Positions 24,150-33,697 of a stretch of 64,000 nt of DNA are shown here, piece after piece; position 1 is the first letter of the stretch; each line of letters starts with the position of its first letter. This stretch comes from Canna indica (Eukaryota > Streptophyta > Magnoliopsida > Zingiberales > Cannaceae): NCBI GenBank assembly GCA_034359265.1, contig CP136894.1:25264501-25328500 (forward strand). The letters run 5' to 3'. Under the pieces are notes generated by a model. That model did not search any database, was not told the origin of the DNA, and was given only the letters and a program-made list of their open reading frames with translations. Made by a program: the position numbers and the translations under genes.

Positions 24150-24985
24150 GTTCCAGCGCCACTACTTATGACCTTAGAGCCCTTGAAGACCCCAACGATC
24201 CCAAACGTGGTCTTGCCTTACACTCCCCACGAGCTCGACTTGACCCCAAGTGCAGGCCTCAACCTCAGTTGATATTTCCCTGCTCAACGCCCTCAAAGAC
24301 CCCAAGCATGGTCATGCCTTATGCTTCTCGTGAGCTCGACTCGACCCAAATTGTGATACTCGATCCCAACATCACTACTTACGATCTTAGCACCCTTGAA
24401 GACCTCAACGACCCCAAGTGTGGTCCTACCTTATGCTCATCATGAGCTCGGCTTGACCCCAAGCGCAGTCCTCGGCCTTAGTCACTGCTTCCAGACTCAA
24501 CGCCCTCAATGACCCCAAGCGCGGTCCTGTCTTATGCTCCCCACAAGCTCCGCTCGACCCCAAGTTCAGTCCTCGGCCCCAGCGCCACTACTTTCGACCT
24601 TAGCACTCTTGAAGATCTCAACGACCCCAAGCGGTGTCCTGCCCTACGCTCCCTGCGAGCTCAGGTTGATCCCAATCACGGTCCTCGGCCTCAATCGTCG
24701 CTTTCAGGCTCAACACCCTCAATGATCCCAAGCGCGATCCTTCTTTATGCACCCCGCGAGTTCGGCTCAATCCCAAGCGTCGTCCTCACCCCCAACACCA
24801 CTACTTACAGCCTTAGCGTCCTTGAAAACCTGAACGACCCCAAGCGTGGTCCTACCTTAATTACGCTCCTCATGAGCTCGGCTTGACCCCAAGCGTGGTC
24901 CTTGGCCTTGGTCGCCTCTTCGGGCTCAACACCCTCAACGACCCCAAGTGCGGTCCTGCCTTATGCTCCTCACGACCCCAACAAC
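24150..24985. repeat. 213-bp tandem repeat array (about 4 units)
   Basis: The marker ccttgaagac (or variant) occurs at 24181, 24394, 24607 and 24820, an exact 213-bp spacing. Each unit splits into two related halves of about 107 bp, each containing ccccaagcgtggtcct followed by ttatgctcc and gagctcg. Open frames of 120 codons or so through the array arise because 213 is divisible by three. It is not a gene. It lies on the 3' side of the gypsy-associated frame at 25690-27640. Confidence 0.88.
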
Positions 24986-25689
24986 GCCACCACTCTAAAC
25001 TACTCTGAGGAAGATTGACAACTACTAAAAGGTAACCTCAGCCCTAATTCTACCTTAACAGGAGTCTAATTCCAACTCAAAGGCCCACCAACAAAGGGCA
25101 CGATAGTTGTCCACCTGAGAACGCCAAACTTAGGCAAGACAATTTCCAACGTTGTACTCAACTCCAAAAGAGCCTCCAACCATGTGGCGAACTCCGAACG
25201 TGGCTTTTAGCCTCCAAAACAACTCCCCACACAAGACATGAATGACTCCGGCAAAAGGCAAACCTAAGAATCCTACACCGAATAGATAAACTCGGTCTGC
25301 CTATAACATGGCCTCAGCCTCCACTTGAGAGCATACCACTACTCCCAAAAGCAGTCACTAACTGGCCAACGTCGACCGAAAGCGTCACAACACCCTTCAA
25401 CCCTACTACTTATCAATCATGCATTGTTAACTAAATACCTGTCAACCAACTAAAGGACATCGGCACCCGCCAAAACACTTAGTTGACAATCAACAAAAAT
25501 ATAAAGCAGCACACAAGAAATATAGCAAAAAAATAAAACACCCAGAGCCGTACTTGCAAGCCCGTGAAGGGCAATCATGTCGGGTGACCTCAAAGGGCGA
25601 GAGTTTAAAAAGCCCCAAAGGATGGCAATCCACAAGATCGACAACATGTAGTTAGAACTCCACATATGGCCCATAGGCGGGCGATCCTT
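24986..25689. other. Unassigned sequence between tandem array and gypsy-associated frame
   Basis: No gene is recognised. It is moderately GC-rich and probably part of the same decayed retroelement, lying downstream of its reading frame on the minus strand. Confidence 0.4.
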
Positions 25690-27640
25690 AAGCAACAAAC
25701 TTACCGAGATGAAGTCGGGGAAGCCTCGATAGGCGCAGAAGGGACATGGTCACCAGGAACTTCAGTCGTCGCCGCTGGAGGAGGGCACGACTTAGAGACA
25801 ATCACCGAAGGCTCCCCCTCGACCGGCACAAGCTCCTCCTCCCCCTCGTCAAGAGGGCCAACCAAGGCACCATCTCTGGCCACTTTGAACAATCTGATTT
25901 TCGAGAAGTCAATCTCAGAGACGAGGCATTTGGCTTGCTCCATCGCCCTCTCAAAGCCCGCAGCATACTACAAGACAGACTAACCTTGGTAGCCATTGAC
26001 CTCGTCCTCAAGCCTTTGCACCTCCCCTCTGTACCTCTCGACCTCTACTCGGATGGCCTCGACTTTAGCCCTCAATTGGGACTCCACCTTCGCAAAAACA
26101 TCAATGTCCTAGTGGAGCCTGAATATTTCTCTTCTTAGGACATCAAATGCATCCCGAGCTCCCCTCACCTTAGCCACGGATTCAATGACGACGCCATTGA
26201 GAAGCCCAATCTCATGGTCCTTCGCCTCGAGGGCCTTCCTCATCTTTGCTAGCTTAGCCTTCAGAGGCTCGATCTCCTGAACCCGAGCCTCGGACATCTC
26301 CAGCACAGACAACTTCTCTCCCACTAGTTTTCCTGCCAACTAGCCAGTCAGAGACACTGAGCCTTAATGTGCTCTATCGTGTCCACCCCCTTAGGCAAGT
26401 CAGTCACGACCGCAAGCAAAAGACCCTAACCATCGTGAGAAACTACATCAAGGCACTACCCCCGAGCCCTCCGATGTCGCGGCCACAACCTCCTCGGGAG
26501 AAACAACTTCCTGAGGAGGCAAACCTTCATCGTCCGAAATCACGATGTGTGAACCCCTGGCCCTCTTCTTTTGCTTCAGAGGAGAAGGAGACGGGGAGAG
26601 TGAGGGCGCTGGCGTCCTGTCCGACCTCTGGGCCTGGGGTCCTGAAGCCTGTGCCAGCTTCAACAAGAGCGGGCGAGGGGAAACATTGGCCTCTGGCATC
26701 TTTCCTTTACTAATCACAGGGGTCTTCCATTTTAGCTCCTCCAGCCTAGTACGAAGGGATGACCGATCCAACATCAAAGCCATCTCACTTGCACAAATGA
26801 ATCCTAAATTAGCACATTCAAAATAGCTAAGGTAACAACACCATATGATTCCCAAAAGTTACTTATATACTCTGCTATCGAGGACTCATCCCGATCCCAT
26901 TTCAATAACTCCCTACAGGAAAAGAGAACGGAGGGACTACACCGATCCAAATACTCAATCACCAACATGTCTTCGGGCAAGATACCATCCTCCTCCAAGG
27001 ACAAGATGAGGGTCGGATTCCGCCTCTAGAACAGCTTAAACTTCTCCGTGTTAGACACCCTATCTAGGAAGAACTGCCAGATATTCGATCGTGACCTCTA
27101 AAGAAGTACCTCTTGAAGTTCTTGTAAGAACTTCTAAACAAGCCGAAGAGCTTCTTCTTCGAGGTACTACTAAAAGACACCCACATGCCCTTATGGGTCC
27201 CCTTCCTTTGCTTGAAAGAAGGAGAAGAACACCTTGAGACTCGACTCGAGGAACTCCATTAGAATCTCAAAGCAACAGACGAAAGCCCAATTGTATGGAT
27301 GCAACTATGTCAGAGCAATATTTGCCTGGATCAGCACCACACGCTCCAAGGCAGTAAAAGGCAATTGGATGCCGAGGTCTTCGAACATCGTTCGGTATAC
27401 GAAAAAGAACTCAGGACATCTCCTACAACGATAAACCCTATCTTCCAAAGAACATGGGAGACATTTAAAGACTTCCTCGTCATTGGAACGAGAAACCAAT
27501 ATGCCTTTGCAAAAAGATACTGCTGGAGCTAGTCATCACCGAGCTTTGTTGCCTTATCTCGTTATGGACCCACGAATACGGGTCTGAGGCCTCACCCAAC
27601 GTATCTACTACCAACTCAACACTATCACCCTTCTTCCACA
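25690..27640 (-). pseudogene. Gypsy-type transposon-associated protein (PF04195-like), decayed
   Basis: On the minus strand, frames from about 27500 to 27050 read LGIQLPFTALERVVLIQANI, then LHPYNWAFVCCFEILMEFL and KLFGLFRSSYKNFKRYFF, the pattern of the 'putative gypsy type transposon' domain (PF04195). Further on come a charged Pro/Ser segment (26448-26855), a coiled coil (26109-26339, LKAKLAKMRKALEAKDHEI) and a tail EIDFSKIRLFKVARD (25701-25943), the usual order in these proteins. Stops and frameshifts separate the parts. No integrase or reverse transcriptase is seen nearby. The function of this family is unknown. Confidence 0.6.
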
Positions 27641-28363
27641 TCAACCTGACGAAGACTGGAAACCCTAATGAACGGGGGACAAGTTAGTACAACCTTTCAA
27701 CCTAAGGCCGACCTCGACGGTACAAAAGCAAAGGGTAGAGTCAATAAAGCTTTTCGAGAAAAAAGGTGACGACGGTTAAAGGAAATGAACGAAGCAGTGA
27801 ATGTGGGATGCAACAAAAACTCGAAATAAGGAGGAGGTGATAGCTTTAAAGGCTAGGAAGTAGTAACCTCCTCATCGGACGACTGACAACTGTGCTCTAG
27901 CGGCATAGTAAATCACAGTTGATCGCCCCACTACTAACGGGTGCCTAGAACGCCTCGAGAAATGAACGGGTAACCCTCCGCGCCATGATTAATCTCCTAG
28001 GCGAAATTTAATGCTAGAAAAGGCAAACAACAATAAGAGACCACCGCGTGGAAGGAAGCACTCCACCACTACGCAACCACTACACCAGACACAGGAATTG
28101 AAAAGTCGCAAAATGACATACCCAATATATGTTGATCACATCTACCTCGACAACTCCGGAGCAGAATGAAATACATACACCCTTTATCTCGGCGCATGCA
28201 TAGAGTTTGACACTCTTAAAGCTCGACCATGCGTGTACTGTCTAATCGTCCCCGCTATAGTCCTGGGGACCTCCTCCTGCTCGAACCTGCACAACAAAAA
28301 TAAAGTACAATGTTATATTACGATATAATGAAATATATATATATATATATATTAATAATACAT
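27641..28363 (-). other. Unassigned; possible retroelement leader and CACTA ORF exon
   Basis: The right part (about 28110-28290, minus strand) follows a good splice acceptor (ttgttgtgcag) and stays open for a short stretch, so it may be an exon of the second CACTA gene that starts at 30210. The rest may be the LTR or leader of the gypsy-type element. An (AT)n run lies at 28331-28353. No boundary is certain. Confidence 0.3.
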
Positions 28364-30009
28364 TGTTGGCCTAAGATTTTCAACCTTGGTCTTAATCTCG
28401 GTTTTGATGATAACAAACATGGAACTAATGATTTTATGGAGAGTTATTTTTAGGTTCCATATCGGTTAGCACATGACATCCCCGATCGAAAAAATCGAAG
28501 AAATCAGCAAGGACGCTCGTCATCGCTCGGGATTCTTCGGGAAGTTAAAGTTTAGGTTTAGGGTGTCTAGCATGTGAGGTAAATCCTCATGATGATGCAA
28601 AGAAACTCAAAAACCAAACCCAAACCCTAAACATAAAAAACCGAAAAATCAAAAAATGACATTGAAATTCACTAAGCCTAGGGAGCTCATTGGAGAGCTA
28701 TATGACCTAGACATTTTATTGGCACCAAAAGTCCCGATAATTGTTCATTAGGTAAAAACTAGATAATGAGATAGAATTTTTTAGAAGCCTTTAGCCTACC
28801 CATATTTGATTCGGAAGATTATAAAATTTCTATTTTTCGAAAATTTGTACTAGACCCCAAAAGTTAGATTTTGATTCTTAAGTATTTTAATTTTTTAGAT
28901 ATTTTTACTGAATCCAAATGGGGGGGGGGATAATCCTTAGTTAGTAACTAAGGATCGACTGACATAAATCCTTAGTTAATAAGTTAGATATTTTCTTAAT
29001 TTTAAGTTAATAACTTTAAAATATAAATGTTATATAAGAGGACTTAGCGAAGATCAAACCCAGAAATGAACAAACGAGCAGAAAAATCATCAAACTAAGT
29101 TGATTTTCCCACTTTTGGTCGACCAAATATTACCAAAAATTGGCAAAAAGCCTTTGGTCAAAGGACCGACGATCAATCGACAAGCGACCAGGCGTCGGCA
29201 ACGGGCATAAATATGCTCGTTGACGAGCCTTGAGAGTTGGGGGGTTATAAATACCCACCTCAATCTCTCTCCCAGTTGGTTATTGATGCTTCCAAGCCTC
29301 AAAGAGTGATCATAAGCATCTCTATAAGCCTTCATTGAGCCATCCTTGCAAGAACCCTAGTTTTGATCTCCACTTCTTGATTTAGCCTTCAAGCTTCACC
29401 AAATCATCATCTTGAAGCATCAAGAGGACCAGGGAGTTTCTTTTGGAGCTAAGTATTTGTTGTTGATTTATTGCTCCATTAGTTGTTGTATTTTGGTATT
29501 CATTTCATTGTATTTGAACTTGTGTAAACCTAGGTTGCTAGGTTTGATTGAGCTGGTGGTTGCGTTGGTGTTAAGTCTTAAATCCACCATTGTAAACTTA
29601 GTTTGCTAGGATTAGTTGAGTTGTCCTTAGGTTGAGGTGGGAGAGTGCTCTCGGTAGGAAGACGAGATACTTCTGGGTGTGGAAGTGCCTTCAGTTTGAG
29701 AGTGGAGAATTTCTAGTGTAAAGTCTTCATTGTAAGGAAACTAATTAATCTAGTTAAACTAGTTTGGAAATCCTAAGCGGTGTGTTTTGGTAATGGAGTA
29801 GGCATTGGGGCCGAACCACTATAAATCATTGTGTTAGCATTGCTATCTTTGTTTGCGTTTAATATATTGTTTTATTATTGCTTCCGCATTTAGTCGATAA
29901 ATTACAATTTCCCTAAGTAATCCAAGAAATGATTAAAATTGGAATTAGGCAAAAAGATTTAGTTAATACACTATTCACCCCCTCTCTAGTGTAGGTCATT
30001 TCACCAACA
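28364..30009 (+). mobile_element. Ty1-copia solo LTR (1646 bp)
   Basis: The LTR begins TGTTGGCC and ends ACCAACA with a perfect 5-bp duplication TACAT at 28359-28363 and 30010-30014. It is the same family and orientation as 13362-14977. It contains the shared blocks for the start (caaccttggtcttaatctcg) and the end (cactattcacccc). No internal sequence is attached. Confidence 0.92.
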
Positions 30010-30210
30010 TACATACCTTTGTCCTCGTACACTAATCAATATGCGTGCCTCCGCGGCTGGTGGAGGCTGAATCATGTTTGGCCTGCGTGGCCTCCTACAT
30101 CGCGACGAACTAGTCTCGATGACAGGAGGATCTCGAGTCTCATCGGTTGGAGGATCGGCTGCCTCCGAAAGTCGGGCTAAGGTCTTACGAGCATAACCTC
30201 GACCCACCAT
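30010..30210 (-). pseudogene. Possible first exon of the second CACTA gene (TNPA-like)
   Basis: A 69-codon minus-strand frame (MVGRGYARKTLARL...) is rich in Pro, Arg and acidic residues and lies just downstream of the TNP2-type transposase remnant in the same orientation, where En/Spm elements carry their second gene. It ends at a possible donor (gtatgt) next to the solo LTR insertion. I do not recognise a domain; the assignment rests on position and composition. Confidence 0.3.
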
Positions 30211-31165
30211 AGCTGGCGAATAAGCATATAATTAGATTATATATAGTAGAGATAGATTTAATAGACTTCTTCTTCTTCTTATTGGGCCACCAACTCGTGT
30301 CTCGTATGCCAAGTGTATCGGTAGATGCTCCATTGAGTCAAAAAAATAAGAGGGAAAAATTACTCCAGCTTGCATATAATTTCGACAATATTACTTTCAA
30401 GTGCTGACATATCTTTGACTCAAAGGACATTTGCACAAATATTTTTTAAAAATATACTTAATTCAGTCAACAGACTCCAAATATTACCAGGTAGAAGATT
30501 TCAGAATGCGATCGGAAGCAATGTCTGCATGAATATATGACAATCGCGGCTCTTCATCCCTGATATTTTGTAATCATCGACGTTCACACATTGAGATAAG
30601 TTTGAGGCATATCCATCGGTAGGGATGGCAATATTACCCATTTAGGTGGGTACCCGTGGGTATTTACCAGTTTATGATGGGTATGGGGGACAGTTTCCTA
30701 CCCGCGAGGATTTTGTAGGTAATTTTTCTTACCCGTTTATTATATAGGGCGGGTAAGGGTATTATAGTATCCGTACCCGCGGGATCCGTTACTCGCAAAA
30801 ATTAGTAAATTATAATATTATCCTCGGTACATATACTAAAAAATACCTTAAACTAATTCAATACTCATATACTTTATGTTTTGAAATCTTATGATGATGT
30901 TGTTATCAAAATATTGTGTGTTTATCAAAATTAAGTTGTTATCAAAAAGGAAAATACCTAAATATAGCCTGTACTTTGACATTTATCTCAATTGTGGCAT
31001 GTATTTTCATTTGTCTCATTTGTATACATGTACTAAGACATTTGTTTCAATTATGGCATGCCGTCTAATTTTCGTCAACTGCCCCATTAAGTTGACGATG
31101 TGGCATGCTGACGTGTATAAAAAATTAATTTTTTAATATTAAAATTTTATAACTTAAAAAGTGTG

Positions 31166-31167
<2 letters not shown>

Positions 31168-31227
<60 letters not shown>
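31168..31227. repeat. (CT)n microsatellite in the MULE arm
   Basis: About 30 uninterrupted CT units; its mirror is a (GA)n tract at 32199-32239 in the other arm. Its frames give long poly-Ser/Leu open frames that are not genes. Confidence 0.95.
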
Positions 31228-31230
<3 letters not shown>

Positions 31231-31329
31231 ATTTCCATAAACTCGATCGATCGGCCTCTCCCTTTTCCCCCAAGCCATCACCGACAGATATCTCTTCCCG
31301 TCGCCGCCTGACCCAAAGACTGCTTCAAA

Positions 31330-31860
31330 CAAGGCCTCCACTTCCCCAAGCTCAACAAGAAACTCCTCTACACCCTCCTCCCTCCTCATCTCCCTCCTCT
31401 CCCTCATCTTCCTCCTCTGGTTCACCCTCCACCCTTCCAAGCCCGAGTTCTACCTCAAAGACACGACCGTCTACCAGCTCGCCCTCGTCGCCGCCCCCGT
31501 GTCGCGCCTCCTCAACTCCACCATCCAGACCACCATCGTCGCAACCCCAACTCCCGCGTCGGCATCTACTACGATCGACTGCGCACCTACGCCGCCTACA
31601 AGGGCCAGCAGATCACCGACGACGCCGTGCTGCCGCCCTTCTACTAGGGCCACCAAGATGTCAACGTCCTCTCTACCGCCCTCTTCGGGACCGCCATGCC
31701 TGTGGCATCATCGTTCGGGTACGAGGTCGGCCGTGACCAAACAGCCGAGAAGATGTACCTCAATCTTCGACTCGACGGGTTGGCACCTAGGTGTCGAGGA
31801 GCTACCGAGTCAATGTCGACTGCATCGCGGTCATAGTGTTGAGACACGGCGCTGACTCGG
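31330..31860 (+). pseudogene. Captured NHL (NDR1/HIN1-like, LEA_2) gene fragment
   Basis: On the plus strand one frame gives a membrane segment followed by WFTLHPSKPEFYLKDTTVYQ (about 31415-31475) and STIQTTIVA; after a one-base shift near 31545 it continues RNPNSRVGIYYDRLRTYAAY, then KGQQITDDAVLPPFY, a stop, GHQDVNVLSTALFG and, further on, a decayed C-terminus (YRVNVDC near 31805). This is the NHL/LEA_2 pattern: one N-proximal transmembrane helix and a membrane-associated beta domain; members act in plant defence and stress. A frameshift and a stop make this copy non-coding as it stands. High GC contrasts with its surroundings. Confidence 0.85.
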
Positions 31861-32195
31861 GGCCAAAAATGCCGCCCTAGCGATCAACTGCGTCAACACG
31901 CTTCACATAGTCTCGCCGGCCGACCGCTGTCGCGACACACTCATCGTGTCGCTCTGCCGGCTACAACCGTTGAGCATCATGGTCATCGAGGAGGAGGTCG
32001 ACCTCATCGCGAGGCGAGCATCACTGGCTGGATATTCATGGAGTGGAAGGAGCAGCCAGTGGTGTGGGCGAGCGCGTGGCTGCCCGCCGACGGGATATTT
32101 ATGGCGTGGTAGGAGCAGGCAGTGGTGTGGGCGAGCGCGTGGAAGCCAAAGCACCGACGTCGGAGTTCATCTTAGTTGGCAACACAACCTCCGCT

Positions 32196-32242
<47 letters not shown>

Positions 32243-33697
32243 TCCACTTTTTTAAGTTATAAAATTTTAATATTAAAAAATTAATTTTTTATACATGTCA
32301 GCATGCCACATCGTCAACTTAACGGGGCACTTGACGGAAATTAGACGGCAGACCATAATTGAAATAAATGTCTTAGTATATGTATATAAATGAGACAAAT
32401 GAAAGTACATGCCACAATTGAGACAAAGGTCAAACTACGTGCTATATTTAGGTATTTTCCCTTATCAAAATACTTGAAGAGTTGAAGTGTTATTAAAATA
32501 TTATAATTTATATTTTCTTAAAATGTCATGGGTACCCGCCAATACCCGTGGGCATCCATCCCCTCGCGGGTAATTAAATGGGTACCCATTTTTGATACCC
32601 GCGGGGAATAAACGAGTAGTAGGTACCCCATTAATTTCGCGGGGCGGGTAGCGGGTAGGCACCCCTCGTACTCGCCCCGCCCGTTGACATCCCTATCCAT
32701 CGGGTAATCTGAGTTCTTTGATCCATTGACAAAGATCTTTCATCCATTGTTTATTTAACACATACGGGGCATTCGACTTAAGATATCGTCTATTGGCCTC
32801 TTGTAACTTCAACTCCGGCCTCTTACAATATATTTTTAGATCATGTCGAGCCTTCACATTATCTTTACTTTTTCCAGAAATATCCATCAAAGTGTTAAAA
32901 ATATTATCAAACACATTTTTCTCAATGTGCATGACGTCCAAATTATGTCGAATCAGTAATGAACTCCAATATGATAATTCTTAAAAGATACTTTTTTGAC
33001 CCAATTTTGTGTTTGGCCAAAGTCTGACACTCTTTCATTCCGACCAAACACTATCTCTAGAAGTGCTGAAACACGTGATAATATCTGTTCACTAGACAAT
33101 AACGGTGGTTACTCATTCCTTTCGACTTTGCCATTGGTAAATTTATTATGATTCTTTCGATAATGATGGTTAGCCAGTAGGAATCGACGATGACAATAAA
33201 AAAAATGAATTTTTTCATCCGTTCTGAAGACTAAATGATTTAGAGTGTTCCATACAATACAGACAAGAGAGTCATCCGTACGTGCTCCAACCAGACAACA
33301 TGCCGTAGGTCGAGAAATTATTGATTGTCCACAAGACAATAACTTTTAAAGTGAAGTTTTGCTTCCAGTGACAATCATAAGTTACATCTTTCTCGGGCCA
33401 CAATATTTTCAATTAATCAATTAGGGGTCTAAGAAACACGTCAATTTCTTTTTGCGGACCCTTAGGACCCGAAATAATCATCGAAAGATAGATAAATTCA
33501 TCTTTCATACACATTGACGACAACAAATTATAAACAGTTAATAGCACTGGCCAAACTGAATAAGGAGTTGCCTAATGACCAAACAGATTAAAATCATATG
33601 AGCACAATCTCAATTTGGTATTTCTAGTATCCCTTATTGGCCTAAGGTTTTCAACCTTGGTCTTAATCTCGGTTTTGATGATAACAAACTTAGAACT

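Larger units (their letters stand above)
30948..32461. mobile_element. Mutator-like element with long TIRs (Pack-MULE)
   Basis: A perfect 9-bp duplication TTATCAAAA (30939-30947 and 32462-32470) flanks inverted repeats of over 200 bp that begin (a/g)ggaaaatacctaaatata. The inverted region continues into a (CT)n tract at 31168-31227 on the left and a (GA)n tract at 32199-32239 on the right, giving about 280 bp per arm. The GC-rich middle, unlike the AT-rich arms, derives from a host gene (see 31330-31860). No transposase is present. Confidence 0.93.
30620..32695. mobile_element. Non-autonomous hAT element, split by a Pack-MULE
   Basis: The ends tagggatggcaatattaccc (left) and ttgacatcccta (right) are inverted copies flanked by an identical 8-bp duplication TCCATCGG (30612-30619 and 32696-32703). 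The interior is made of gggtacccgcgggta-like words. Without the inserted Mutator-like element and its duplication it is about 553 bp. It sits inside the CACTA transposase gene. Confidence 0.92.
30240..33629 (-). pseudogene. CACTA TNP2 transposase, C-terminal half, interrupted by a hAT element
   Basis: From 33629 down: GPKGPRKEIDVFLRPLI near 33450, the CRQ-rich segment at 33109-33339, MDVMHIEKNVFDNIFNTLMD at 32941-32880 and the LPDG end at 32693. Then, after the hAT insertion, KISGMKSRDCHIFMQTLLPI at about 30577-30518 and a FDSMEHLPIHLAYETR segment at about 30335-30285. These are hallmarks of the Transposase_21 (TNP2) family, which cuts and joins CACTA elements. Stops occur between them. The order matches that of the intact-looking frame at 38897-40288. 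Confidence 0.85.

Noticed and set aside
24080..24886. Two 121-125-codon frames as a repeat protein
   Set aside because: The 213-bp period keeps frames open by chance; halves of the unit encode unrelated peptides and stops occur in each frame.
27920..27945. Word cccactactaacggg as the missing left end of the old CACTA element
   Set aside because: It lacks the tagaaa continuation, subterminal repeats and a matching gcg duplication.
31161..31736. 191-codon plus-strand frame starting with a poly-Ser/Leu run
   Set aside because: It starts in the (CT)n microsatellite and reads the captured NHL fragment out of frame, so it is a by-product of composition.
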